Of a stretch of 64,000 bases of DNA, positions 27,099-35,974 are shown in pieces (the stretch's first letter is position 1; every line of letters starts with the position of its first letter). The stretch is from Lentisphaeria bacterium. Its GTDB lineage: Bacteria; Verrucomicrobiota; Lentisphaeria; Victivallales; UBA1829. The notes under the pieces were generated by a model, which did not search any database, was not told the origin of the DNA, and worked only from the letters and a program-made list of their open reading frames with translations. The stretch lies in NCBI GenBank assembly GCA_003526375.1, contig DPDG01000113.1, forward strand, positions 1-64,000. Reading direction: 5' to 3'. The translations under genes were made by a program, and so were the position numbers.

Positions 27099-27596
27099 TG
27101 TTTATCCTTTCTTTCCTTTTTTCTTTTCAGAAGATGCCTTTGTACGCGTTCCTGTGAGCGCCCTGTGTCCGGCGCTCCGCGCACAACGCCAGGTTGTGAC
27201 ACAGAATTTCTTCTGTAAAAATAGCACGGCTGAAGAAAGAAAACAAGAAAAAAGCCGAAAAAAGAACAGAAAAGGATTGCCGCCCGGCAATACACCGACA
27301 GCGTGGCACTCATTTTTCATCCGGCAATGCCTTTCCGTCCTTCGAGTCTCCGCTCTCCGGACTTCCGGCACTCCGTCCTGATTCCGGAAAACAGCCATGA
27401 ACAAAAAGCGTGGAGCGGAAACCATGTCTACAGGACAGGGTAAGATCCTTTCCCCCCGGTCTTTTGGAATTAGTTTTTCCGAATGCCGCTGACTTTACTT
27501 GCTTTCTCCGGACATGATGCTATTTTACCTGACAGAGATCAACGGCTGCCTCAAGACAGCCATACTGACAACATTGCAACACTGGGGGGTGCCAAA
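27099..27596. other. Gene-free stretch with one promoter candidate
   Basis: Nearly 500 bases without a convincing gene; open frames here have unlikely compositions and no ribosome sites. TTGCTT (27499-27504) and TATTTT (27521-27526), 16 bases apart, could start transcription of the glutaredoxin-like gene. No stable hairpin was noticed. Confidence 0.4.
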
Positions 27597-27887
27597 ATGC
27601 TGAAAGTGTATGTAACGGACTGGTGTCCCATCTGCGAAAGGACACTCGGATGGATGAGAGAAAACGAAATTCCGTTTGTATCCATCAATATCGAGTATCA
27701 GCCGCCGGTGGTTCTGGAAAAAGTCATTGAAGCGAATGATGGAAAGGATTGGCGCGTTCCGACATTCGAATATGGCGGCAAATGGCTGACGATTGCTTCG
27801 TTCAATCCGGAGCGGTTGAAAGAAGAGCTGGCGGTCATGGGGGCAATCAAATCAGGGAGCGCCGGAAAAAGTAAGTTAGAAGGATAA
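27597..27887 (+). CDS. Glutaredoxin-like protein
   Basis: 96 residues with a thioredoxin fold. The redox motif is C-P-I-C in YVTDWCPICERTL near residue 10, followed by the cis-Pro region DWRVPTFEYGGK and a C-terminal helix. Size and layout fit NrdH/Grx-type proteins; the WCPIC motif is closest to Grx-like family members that reduce protein disulfides. The ATG at 27597 follows a GGGGGG-rich ribosome site and starts the fold at its first strand; in-frame upstream codons would add an unstructured extension. A polytopic membrane protein gene begins 8 bases downstream. Confidence 0.85.
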   Translation: MLKVYVTDWCPICERTLGWMRENEIPFVSINIEYQPPVVLEKVIEANDGKDWRVPTFEYGGKWLTIASFNPERLKEELAVMGAIKSGSAGKSKLEG

Positions 27888-27895
27888 AAAAATAA

Positions 27896-29494
27896 GTGCG
27901 ATTCCATATTTTTTTATATTGCCTCCTGTTTGTGTTCATCCTGCCGCTGGAGCTTGTCATGTGGGCGGTCGCCATGGATCATACCATGGAGGTCACGTTT
28001 CTTTCCAGGCGTGTATTGATGAGTCCGCTTTTTGAGCTTTCAGCCAATACACTCAGATTCGTCGCCGCGTTCGGACTCCTTGCCGTACTCAACGGTTTCC
28101 GGATCATGTACAAACAGAAAGCGCCATGCCGTGAGATTCATCCCTACTGCGGATTTTTCTTTTTTGCGACCGCTCTCTTTCTGCTTCTGAAACTGCCTTA
28201 CGGCGTGGCGGTTGCAACACCGCTGATCCTTGTCGGAGTCATTGTGGTGTACAGCACTGTTCTCCGGGGCAGTTCTGATTCGTTCCTCTCCCCGAACAGA
28301 ACCGGGACGGCGACTCTTTCCGACCGGATTTCCGCGGCATTCTGCCTGATTCCGCTGGTCGCCGGCGCACTTCTCCTGTTTCAGGAAGGCTTCCTGCACT
28401 GGCTGGCATTTCCGCATTCAAAATACTTCATTTACTTTCCGTTTCTCGGCTGCCTGATTCCCAGGCTGAAGCAGTTGAGGGAATTCGTGATCTTCTCCTA
28501 TGCCGGGCTGGTTCTGCTGACATTCGGATTTGCGACCTCCATGATCTTCATCGACGGCGTCATGCTTGCGGACATCTCCATCATCACAGCGTTTCTTTTT
28601 CTGGAAGTCGAAGCGGCATTTCTTCTGCGCGGCTTCCTTCCTTTCCGCCGTAATTTTTCGGTCATCATACTTCTGCTCGCGATTCCCGCGACAAAATACC
28701 TGATGCCGCCGGTCTGCGATTACCGTTTCGTAGCGCTTACCGTTTTCCTGATCTATGTGATCACGGAAAATCTCCAGACCATCCGCAAAAAAATTCTGTC
28801 GCGTGCGGACTCCGCATCCGGCAATATCCGGTTCATCACGCGCGAAGAATACGCGGGACAGGCGTGGGGATTCGCGGCAATTCTCGTGACATATCTGGCG
28901 GGGCCGTTCAGTTTTCTCCCGGTCCTGATCACAATTGCGGCGGTTCTCGTGACCGCACTTCTCCGCAGACGCATCGGCAGCAGACATCTCTGGCTGGAAA
29001 CCTGCGTCATGGTCATTGCGGCGTTCGCCGTCGCCACGCCGGGATGCCGTTCCACGCAGATGCTTGCCGCGTTCGCGTGCGCCGCCCCCATGATGCAGGC
29101 GATCTGGCAGGTCGGCGCGCTGATCAACAAGTTCGGAACGGAGCGCCCGCTTCAGAAATTCTACCTCGCCCTCACGAACGGCGGACTCTTTTTCGTATTG
29201 TTCGTCCTGTTCTTCTTCCATACCACGGACACGCTGATCATCGGACTTTACTTCCTGCTCACAGGATTGATCCGCCTCGGAGAATGCGCCTATGAGCGTG
29301 ATTCCAGGCGCATCAAACTGCTTTATGCATGGATTTTCATGATTATCGGACAGATTGTCACAGTCATTCCCGGCTATTCCGTCTCTCATCCGAACTGGAG
29401 CGTCAACGCCATTTACAGCGGCGTATTCGCATTTTTCGCCCTCTACTTCTTCCACACCTTCGACCAGACTCCCCGAAAGGAAGTGCAGCCATGA
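27896..29494 (+). CDS. Polytopic membrane protein, unknown
   Basis: 532 residues beginning at GTG 27896, with AGAAGGA about 11 bases upstream. Some fourteen hydrophobic segments span nearly the whole length (FLYCLLFVFILPLELVMWAV at the start; LTVFLIYVITENL; IYSGVFAFFALYFF at the end), with one larger soluble loop around residues 295-320 (KKILSRADSASGNIRFITREEYAG). No family signature recognised. It follows the glutaredoxin-like gene by 8 bases and its stop overlaps the start of thpR (ATGA), so the three are one operon. Confidence 0.75.
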   Translation: MRFHIFLYCLLFVFILPLELVMWAVAMDHTMEVTFLSRRVLMSPLFELSANTLRFVAAFGLLAVLNGFRIMYKQKAPCREIHPYCGFFFFATALFLLLKLPYGVAVATPLILVGVIVVYSTVLRGSSDSFLSPNRTGTATLSDRISAAFCLIPLVAGALLLFQEGFLHWLAFPHSKYFIYFPFLGCLIPRLKQLREFVIFSYAGLVLLTFGFATSMIFIDGVMLADISIITAFLFLEVEAAFLLRGFLPFRRNFSVIILLLAIPATKYLMPPVCDYRFVALTVFLIYVITENLQTIRKKILSRADSASGNIRFITREEYAGQAWGFAAILVTYLAGPFSFLPVLITIAAVLVTALLRRRIGSRHLWLETCVMVIAAFAVATPGCRSTQMLAAFACAAPMMQAIWQVGALINKFGTERPLQKFYLALTNGGLFFVLFVLFFFHTTDTLIIGLYFLLTGLIRLGECAYERDSRRIKLLYAWIFMIIGQIVTVIPGYSVSHPNWSVNAIYSGVFAFFALYFFHTFDQTPRKEVQP

Positions 29495-30063
29495 TCGACA
29501 AAAATTCCATGCAGCGCATCTTCATCGCGCTTGAAATACCGCAGGACCTGCGTAAAGCGCTGATCCGGTATGAAAAGGAACTGCCGTTCTGGAAATGGAC
29601 ATCCGAAGACCGGATGCACATGACCATGCGGTTCATCGGAGACACTTCTCCCAATGCGCTGGACAGGCTCACAGATGAGTTTGAACAGGGGATGAGTGAT
29701 CTGCGCAAAGTCCGCTTCACCTATACCGGCTACCGCTTTTTTCCGAGTGAACGCAAAGCCTCCACTCTCGCGGTGACGATGCAGTGTTCCCATGCATTTG
29801 AAGAATTGAAGTCCCGCGTGGATGACGTCGTCCTCGCCGCCTTGAACCTGCCGAAAGAGAATCGTCCGTTTCTTCCGCACATCACGATCATGCGCATGAA
29901 CAAACCGCCGGTGAAGTTCGACCTTCTCCGCATCAGGAAATGGGCGGACGCCATGCCGAAACTGCCGGAACCCTTTGCGCAGAAGATTGCAATATTCAAA
30001 AGCGAACTGAAAAAATCCGGTGCGGTTTACACCCCGCTGGCGGAATGCGAACTGGATTTCTGA
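29491..30063 (+). CDS. thpR: RNA 2',3'-cyclic phosphodiesterase (2'-5' RNA ligase family)
   Basis: 190 residues of the 2H phosphoesterase superfamily. Both H-x-T/S motifs are present: HMTMRFIGDTS near residue 43 and HITIMRMNKP near residue 130. The start RIFIALEIPQDLRKAL is typical of ThpR. These enzymes open 2',3'-cyclic phosphates in RNA and, in vitro, join tRNA halves by 2'-5' bonds. Its ATG overlaps the stop codon of the membrane-protein gene upstream (ATGA), and truA follows directly, so the genes are translationally coupled. Confidence 0.92.
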   Translation: MIDKNSMQRIFIALEIPQDLRKALIRYEKELPFWKWTSEDRMHMTMRFIGDTSPNALDRLTDEFEQGMSDLRKVRFTYTGYRFFPSERKASTLAVTMQCSHAFEELKSRVDDVVLAALNLPKENRPFLPHITIMRMNKPPVKFDLLRIRKWADAMPKLPEPFAQKIAIFKSELKKSGAVYTPLAECELDF

Positions 30064-30072
30064 GTGTATCCC

Positions 30073-30888
30073 ATGGATGAGAAAACGACTCCCGAAATCA
30101 GGACATTCCGTCTGGAACTGAGCTTCGACGGCACCGAATATCACGGCTGGCAGAGACAGCCCAACGGCATTACGGTTCAGGAAGTGCTGGAAGAAAAACT
30201 CTGCCGTCTGTTCAACAACACCCGGATCCGCGTTCAAGGCAGCAGCCGGACGGATTCCGGAGTTCATGCGCTGGGAATGGCGGCATCTTTCCAGGCCCCG
30301 CCCTCCCCTTACATTCCCGACTGGAAGGTAAAGAAAGCCCTGAACCGCCTGCTGCCCCCAAGCATCAAAATACGCGAGGCGGTGATTGCCGAACCGGATT
30401 TCAATGCCCGCTTTTCCGCACACAGCAAGTCATATGTCTATGTCATAAACACAGGCGACCTGAACCCGTTCACCTGCCGCTGGAGCTGGCATATCAGCGA
30501 CCTGACCGATCTTGACGGAATGCGCGAAGCATTGAAGCAGATCGAAGGCGCCCATGATTTCTCCACCTTTACAGTCGAGCTTGATCCCACCAAAGACCAT
30601 GTCCGCACGATCTATAAAGCGGAAATCAAACAGTTCGGGCCGCTGGTCTGCATCCACATCATGGGAGACGGCTTCCTCTATAAAATGGTGCGCAGTATCG
30701 TCGGCGCCATTGCGGATGTCGGGCGCGGCACTCTGCCGTCCGATGCAATCGGCGGAATGCTGGCGGCGCGGAACCGTTCCGCCGCAAGGGATACCGCCCC
30801 CGCGCTCGGGTTGTTTCTCCTGAAAGTCTTCTACGATGACTCATGGAAAACGCACGAGCTCGACAAACCGCCTTTCTGGATGATGTAA
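30073..30888 (+). CDS. truA: tRNA pseudouridine(38-40) synthase
   Basis: 271 residues from ATG 30073 (an in-frame GTG at 30064, right after the thpR stop, is possible and adds three residues). The opening RLELSFDGTEYHGWQRQPNG, the catalytic Asp in GSSRTDSGVHALG, the KSYVYVINTG strand, GAHDFSTFT and MVRSIVGAIADVGRG are all standard for TruA, which modifies U38-U40 in the tRNA anticodon arm. Full length. No strong ribosome site is seen, consistent with coupling to thpR. Confidence 0.95.
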   Translation: MDEKTTPEIRTFRLELSFDGTEYHGWQRQPNGITVQEVLEEKLCRLFNNTRIRVQGSSRTDSGVHALGMAASFQAPPSPYIPDWKVKKALNRLLPPSIKIREAVIAEPDFNARFSAHSKSYVYVINTGDLNPFTCRWSWHISDLTDLDGMREALKQIEGAHDFSTFTVELDPTKDHVRTIYKAEIKQFGPLVCIHIMGDGFLYKMVRSIVGAIADVGRGTLPSDAIGGMLAARNRSAARDTAPALGLFLLKVFYDDSWKTHELDKPPFWMM

Positions 30889-31034
30889 CCGGATAAATTC
30901 TTCTTTTATTTTAAAATGTTCTTTATAAAAGAACCCGGATGCTTGCAAATAAGAGCGGAGGAGATATTTTATCCGGAACGGCGCCCGATCAGAAGCCGCC
31001 GGGATTCAGGAACAGCAGAAAGCGGGAAATCAAT

Positions 31035-31640
31035 ATGAGCATGACGACCAAAGAGCGGATGAAAAGCGGAAAATTATATTTCTGCACCGATGAAGAAGTT
31101 GCAAAAGAACAACTGAAGTGTCTTGACAGACTTTATGATTTCAACCAGACACGTCCCTCGCAGATGGAACTGCGCATGAAGCTGCTCCGGGAACTCCTTG
31201 CTGAAGTGGGGGAAAACTGCTATATCGAGCCGCCGCTTCACGCAAACTGGGGATGCAACACCCATTTCGGAAACAATGTATATGCGAATTTCAATCTGAC
31301 CCTTGTGGATGACACCGATATTTATGTCGGGGACAGTGTCATGTTCGGTCCGAATGTAACCGTCGCCACGGCAGGACACCCTGTCGAGCCGGAACTCCGC
31401 AGAAGAGTCGCACAATTCAATATCCCCGTCCATATCGGCAACAATGTCTGGATCGGCGCCGGAGCGGTCATCCTGCCGGGAGTCCATATCGGAGACAATA
31501 CCGTGATCGGTGCGGGAAGCATCGTGACAAAGGATATACCCGCCAATGTGGTCGCGCTGGGAAATCCCTGCCGCGTCCTCCGCGAAATCAATGAACGGGA
31601 TCGGGAATATTATTACAAAGACCTGAAAATCGACCTCTGA
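31035..31640 (+). CDS. Maltose/galactoside O-acetyltransferase-type hexapeptide protein
   Basis: 201 residues. The N-terminal helical cap (TKERMKSGKLYFCTDEEV; RLYDFNQTRPSQ) is the Mac domain of sugar O-acetyltransferases, and a left-handed beta helix follows with hexapeptide repeats (IYVGDSVMFGPNVTVATAGHPV; IGNNVWIGAGAVILPGVHIGDNTVIGAGSIVTKDIPANVVALGNP in the C-terminal half). The catalytic His of TAGHPV is present. It would move acetyl from acetyl-CoA to a sugar in the cytoplasm. ATG 31035 begins where relatives begin; the open frame extends to 30939 without support. Confidence 0.9.
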   Translation: MSMTTKERMKSGKLYFCTDEEVAKEQLKCLDRLYDFNQTRPSQMELRMKLLRELLAEVGENCYIEPPLHANWGCNTHFGNNVYANFNLTLVDDTDIYVGDSVMFGPNVTVATAGHPVEPELRRRVAQFNIPVHIGNNVWIGAGAVILPGVHIGDNTVIGAGSIVTKDIPANVVALGNPCRVLREINERDREYYYKDLKIDL

Positions 31641-31666
31641 AACAAGGGAAGGCATATGGAAAAACA

Positions 31667-32281
31667 ATGAAATTCCAGGTTTCAGCAAAGGACAAAAAAG
31701 CTCTATGCAGACAAGCGCCGGAATTCAGGGAGGTCGTCCGCAGGATTGAACTTGACGGCTTTGAATGCAACGGAGATTTATTTCATGCGCTGGTCCAGAG
31801 CATCATTTCACAACAGCTTTCCATCAAGGCTGCCGACACGATTTACAACAGGGTGGAACAGTTGCTTGGAACGATCACGGCGGAAAATCTGAAATCCGCC
31901 GCAGTCGAAGATCTGCGAGCCTGCGGATTATCCGCACGGAAAATCGAATATCTGCGGGGAATCGCCGACGCAGTTCTCTCCGGCAGAATCGACTTCGCTG
32001 CGCTCGCCCGCCTCCCCGACGAAGAAATCATGAAAGAGCTGGTAAAACTGAAAGGCGTGGGGGAATGGACTGCGGAAATGCTCCTGATCTTCGCACTGGG
32101 GCGTCCCGATGTATTGAGTTTCAAAGATCTGGGAATCCGCCGCGGCATCATGCTCCTGAACAAACTTGAGAAACTCACGGAGGAGGACTTTGAAGTTTAC
32201 CGGAAACGCTACTCTCCTTACGGAACTCTGGCATCGCTCTATCTCTGGCGGATCAAGGACGGCGGACTTTCCGTCAAATAA
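31667..32281 (+). CDS. AlkA-like DNA-3-methyladenine glycosylase
   Basis: 204 residues, the HhH-GPD core alone without the N-terminal domain of E. coli AlkA, as in many bacterial relatives. ALVQSIISQQLSIKAA, the hairpin LKGVGEWTAEMLLIF and SFKDLGIRRG with the catalytic Asp are all present. The enzyme removes alkylated purines from DNA in base-excision repair. Its ATG overlaps the stop of a five-codon frame (ATG GAA AAA CAA TGA, 31656-31670) which has the better-placed ribosome site, AAGGGAAGG. Confidence 0.88.
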   Translation: MKFQVSAKDKKALCRQAPEFREVVRRIELDGFECNGDLFHALVQSIISQQLSIKAADTIYNRVEQLLGTITAENLKSAAVEDLRACGLSARKIEYLRGIADAVLSGRIDFAALARLPDEEIMKELVKLKGVGEWTAEMLLIFALGRPDVLSFKDLGIRRGIMLLNKLEKLTEEDFEVYRKRYSPYGTLASLYLWRIKDGGLSVK

Positions 32282-32384
32282 ACGACTCCGATACAAAAAT
32301 ACAGGAAATTCGCCCCCCGAAACAATATGGTGCAGGTCGCTGACTTGCCGAATATCGCAGACCTGCCCCTTTCCGAATACAGAA

Positions 32385-32417
32385 AGCCCGCCGGGAATCT
32401 TACATTCACGGCGGGCT
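32385..32417 (-). terminator. Terminator hairpin of the antiporter gene
   Basis: AGCCCGCCG (32385-32393) and CGGCGGGCT (32409-32417) make a 9-bp GC-rich stem with a 15-base loop, 20 bases past the antiporter stop on the minus strand; only a short T stretch (TTTCTG) follows. Confidence 0.6.
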
Positions 32418-32436
32418 CAAGCTCGCAAGACTGCAA

Positions 32437-34566
32437 TTATTTATGGGCAATCATGATCTTGCGGATTTCGCCGGCGTTGGCGGCATTCAGGATATTTGCA
32501 ATGTTTTCCTTGCTGTTCAGCACCGCCGCGACCTGCGACATGAACTGAAGGAAAGGTTCATTGGAATCCTTCGGGCAGAGACTCAGAATAACAATACGGG
32601 TCTTCCCTTTATCGGGAGCATCAAACTCATAGCCGTCTTTTCTGATGCCGATCGCACAGACAAGGTCATTGACGCCGTCCGTTCTGCCATGCGGGAGCGC
32701 CAATCCGCCCGGCAGACAGGTTGAAACAGTATTTTCACGTTCGATTACCGCCGTCAGGCATTTCGCACGGTCTGTAAGGCGCTTATTCTTGTCAAGGACA
32801 TCAATCAGTTCCTCGATCACACCTTCCTTGGTCGCTGCTTTCAGCTCCGTCACGATACAGTCGGAAAGAATAATGCGCTCAATCGGAATGACATACCTTC
32901 CGATATCCTCTTTCTTGAGACGGGTTCCCTCGAAAAGCTGTTTGCGGATCTCCTCCGGACGGGAAAGCTCCTTGAGCTTATTCAGGCATTGGTGAAGCTC
33001 GACGAAAGTCTCATACATCACAGCCTTGATCAGGAAAACCTCGTCAGGATTGGAATCGAATACGATCTGGCAGTCATGGAAAGTCATGGCAAACACCATG
33101 TCGTCACGGCGCAGATGGATGATTCCCGCCTCCTTGTCCAGCGCGGAATGCCGGAACCCCTCCCGACGGAAGTTCTGCATGACCCCCTGAAGGACAAAAT
33201 CGGCAACCACTTCGGACGGGAAGTTGAACGCAGTATGAACCGTGGAGGTGTCTTTCACCTCCTGCTTGACCCCCTTGCCTTTCATGCTCAGCATGATATT
33301 GAGCAGCGGGGGCGCGACCAAGGTCGTGATCAGCGTCATGATAATGCCGACGCCGAACAGTTTGGAATCCAGAATCGGAATCCTCTCGCCGTTCAGCGTC
33401 ATCATCGTCGTAACACCGATCCCGCCGATGATCAGGGCGACCTCGCCGCGGGGAATCATACCGGTTCCGATACGCAGTGCGCCGAGCATGTTGAAGTTCA
33501 TGAAATAAGCCGGCAGCGCACATCCGAGAATCTTGGCGAGCACCGCCACAACGGAATAGATCAGACCGAGAGTCAGCACCTCCGGGTCCGCCATCACGCG
33601 GATATCGACCAGCATACCCATCACGACAAAGAAGACCGGAACCAGGAAGTTGTAGACCGGGTGAAGATTCGACTGGATGGAAAAAGAAATATCGGTCTTG
33701 GAAAGACTCAATCCCATGATGTAGGCGCCGATGATCATGGCGAGCCCCGCCTGCTCAAATGCTCCGGCAAGCAGCAGGGCGAGCCCCAGCGCGAGAATGG
33801 AGAATGTGGCGGCGGATTTGAACCATTTCAGAAACGCCGCAATCTTATGGGCAAGCACAAGCCCCAGCAAAGTAACTCCCAGCCAGATGCCGAAGCTCTT
33901 GACCGCGATCCAGGCGATGCCTCCCCAGTTGACATGCCCGCCCGCGGAAGCGCTGACGGTTACGATACCCATGACGATGGCAAGGCAGATGATGCCGAGC
34001 ACGTCGTCAATCACGGCGGCGGCAAGGATCGTCACGCCTTCGGGAGAATCGATGCTCTTCTTTTCCGACAGAATACGGGCGGTGATTCCCACCGAGGTCG
34101 CGGTACAGAGAATACCGAGGAAGAGACAGCGCGGATCCATGAAGGACGCCTTCAAGGCAGCCATGCCGATCACATCGCCGAATACGAAAGAGAAAATCAC
34201 TCCACCGAGCCCGACCACGCTTCCGACAACGGAATATTTGAAAAACATGCGCAGATCCGTTTCAAGCCCGGACATGAACAGCAGGACAATGGAACCGAGA
34301 GTCGCAATCCCATACAGGGAAGTGGATACCGGAACCGAGGAACCGGCAATCAGCGGAAACAACCCGTCGTGGAAGCCATGCAGGTTGAATCCGATGCTTC
34401 CAAGCAGATAAGGACCGATGACAATACCGGCAATCAATTCACCGAGAACCGAGGGGACTTTTAATTTTTTTGCCAGATCGCCGAAAAAGCGCGCGGCAAA
34501 GAGAATGACTCCCAACTGCAAAGCCAGGATGGCAATCTGGGCAGTCAAAGACAGACTTTCATTCAT
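32437..34566 (-). CDS. Kef/CPA2-type cation:proton antiporter with C-terminal EIIA-like domain
   Basis: 709 residues. About twelve membrane helices (residues 5-410) carry the CPA2 antiporter pattern: LKVPSVLGELIAGIVIGPYLLG, then ILAAAVIDDVLGIICLA with the ion-binding Asp pair and GMIPRGEVALIIGGIG. A hydrophilic linker follows (about 420-550), and the last 150 residues match the PTS fructose/mannitol EIIA fold, with the phospho-His in LPGGLALPHGRTDGV. Such fusions occur in several phyla and may tie ion exchange to PTS phosphorylation; whether this His is phosphorylated here is unknown. AAGAAG precedes the ATG. Confidence 0.9.
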   Translation of the reverse strand: MNESLSLTAQIAILALQLGVILFAARFFGDLAKKLKVPSVLGELIAGIVIGPYLLGSIGFNLHGFHDGLFPLIAGSSVPVSTSLYGIATLGSIVLLFMSGLETDLRMFFKYSVVGSVVGLGGVIFSFVFGDVIGMAALKASFMDPRCLFLGILCTATSVGITARILSEKKSIDSPEGVTILAAAVIDDVLGIICLAIVMGIVTVSASAGGHVNWGGIAWIAVKSFGIWLGVTLLGLVLAHKIAAFLKWFKSAATFSILALGLALLLAGAFEQAGLAMIIGAYIMGLSLSKTDISFSIQSNLHPVYNFLVPVFFVVMGMLVDIRVMADPEVLTLGLIYSVVAVLAKILGCALPAYFMNFNMLGALRIGTGMIPRGEVALIIGGIGVTTMMTLNGERIPILDSKLFGVGIIMTLITTLVAPPLLNIMLSMKGKGVKQEVKDTSTVHTAFNFPSEVVADFVLQGVMQNFRREGFRHSALDKEAGIIHLRRDDMVFAMTFHDCQIVFDSNPDEVFLIKAVMYETFVELHQCLNKLKELSRPEEIRKQLFEGTRLKKEDIGRYVIPIERIILSDCIVTELKAATKEGVIEELIDVLDKNKRLTDRAKCLTAVIERENTVSTCLPGGLALPHGRTDGVNDLVCAIGIRKDGYEFDAPDKGKTRIVILSLCPKDSNEPFLQFMSQVAAVLNSKENIANILNAANAGEIRKIMIAHK

Positions 34567-34680
34567 TTCATCAACTTCTTTCTACCATTTCAGTTCAATT
34601 CACAATTCATTCCGGTCGATGCCGGAGTTCCGTCCGATTCACATCTTCTTTCCAAGCCCCCTCTGAAACCCCTCCTGTGT

Positions 34681-35217
34681 TTATTGTTTGATATGTTCCT
34701 GCTTTTCTTTTAATTTCTGCAATCGCTTTATCTTCAGCTTTTCCCGAAGGCCGCGGTAACGGATCACCATGGCTTTCACCGCATAATAAGTAACCGGCGT
34801 CATGAGGACCGTCAACAGCAGCCCTCCGATGAAGAAAGCCTCGATCAAATCCCAGCCGAGGCTGAAAAGCGAATCATAGTCCTGCCGCCGCAAGACATTC
34901 CGCAGGGCATCCTTGATTGCGGAGTAGGTCAGATCGCTTCCCATGATACGGCTGCCGACATAGCACTGGACGGGATAAATGAAAAAAATCGTGACCTGAT
35001 TCGTGAGAAGCGTTCCCAGAGTCGCCCCGATCTTGCTGCCTTTCAGGATAAACGCCGCCGGGATGGAACAGATCAACTGGAACCCGAACGGAATCAGGCA
35101 GCCGAAAAACATCCCGATCGCCCAGCCTCTCGCAATATATTCGGGAGAGGCTTTTTCCCTGACGATCTTCATATACAGAGAAAAACATTTTCTTTTGCAC
35201 CAGTGTTTTAAATTCAT
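34681..35217 (-). CDS. DUF2062 membrane protein
   Basis: 178 residues. The conserved DUF2062 block is clear: ASPEYIARGWAIGMFFGCLIPFGFQ, followed by GATLGTLLTNQVTIFFIYPVQCYVGSRIMG and a further membrane segment (FFIGGLLLTVLMTPVTYYAV). The C-terminus is a basic helix (REKLKIKRLQKLKEKQ). Function is unknown; homologues lie next to glycosyltransferase or cell-envelope genes. ATG 35217 has AAGGA 9 bases upstream and replaces the longer frame from 35259. Confidence 0.85.
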   Translation of the reverse strand: MNLKHWCKRKCFSLYMKIVREKASPEYIARGWAIGMFFGCLIPFGFQLICSIPAAFILKGSKIGATLGTLLTNQVTIFFIYPVQCYVGSRIMGSDLTYSAIKDALRNVLRRQDYDSLFSLGWDLIEAFFIGGLLLTVLMTPVTYYAVKAMVIRYRGLREKLKIKRLQKLKEKQEHIKQ

Positions 35218-35312
35218 CCGACCGATCCTTGTTTTATAAATGCATTGGCTGAAACACAACTACCGCATCTCAGGAAATCACAAAGTCCCGGTCATCCTGC
35301 GCCGGAACTCTT

Positions 35313-35696
35313 TCAGGAAAACGCCGGAGGACCGGCACGGGTCAAAGAGGAACGGGAAAGAACGCATACAGCAGGTGAAAACAGCTTTCCGCGGGGGAAA
35401 CACTGCGGAGCCTCCTTGAGCGGCGCCGTCATTGCCGGATGCCGGAACAGACACACGGAAGAATGCCACTGGGCAAGGCGCCGCCACGCCCACGTCCCCT
35501 GAGAAGAATCCTCGGACTGGATCATATCCTGCAGACAGGCATAAGGAACAGCGGACAATGTATCGGTTGCCGTTTCAGCCGGCAGGATGAAAACAACGGA
35601 ACGGGCGGCAGGATCGAAGAATGCGCCGCCGGAAACGGCAGCGACTCCGAAAGCCGCTGACAAAATCAGCAATAATGACAAAAACCACAGTTTCAT
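35313..35696 (-). CDS. Possible small secreted protein
   Basis: 127 residues. The first 20 residues form a good signal peptide (MKLWFLSLLLILSAAFGVAA). The rest shows no recognisable family and becomes proline- and cysteine-rich with odd composition toward the end, so the reading frame or its 3' part may be wrong. GGAG lies 12 bases before the ATG. It fills an otherwise empty gap upstream of the DUF2062 gene and is divergent from potA. Confidence 0.45.
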   Translation of the reverse strand: MKLWFLSLLLILSAAFGVAAVSGGAFFDPAARSVVFILPAETATDTLSAVPYACLQDMIQSEDSSQGTWAWRRLAQWHSSVCLFRHPAMTAPLKEAPQCFPRGKLFSPAVCVLSRSSLTRAGPPAFS

Positions 35697-35974
35697 ATCA
35701 TCCCGTTCTCCAAATTTCCGAAATGTATTACTATATTGGAAAAATTATTTTTTACAACCCGCAAGACATTTTTTTTAAGCCTTTTTACCGGACGCGGCAG
35801 TGGGACAGGCTGTAAAAAGTCCGGAACAGGAGGGTTGTCCGCCGTCCGTATCGCAACGGGAAGGCTTTTTTGCCGACAATCCCGCTTTCCTAATTGAAAA
35901 TGAACAGGCGCGATGATATTGTAATAACCCTTGTATTTCAAAAGCAAAAGAACGGAAGGAGAGCGCACCGGAAA

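Noticed and set aside
32989..34464. A 491-codon open frame opposite the antiporter
   Set aside because: The minus-strand frame is a clear Kef-type antiporter with EIIA tail; the plus-strand product is His/Asp/Gln-rich with no known fold.
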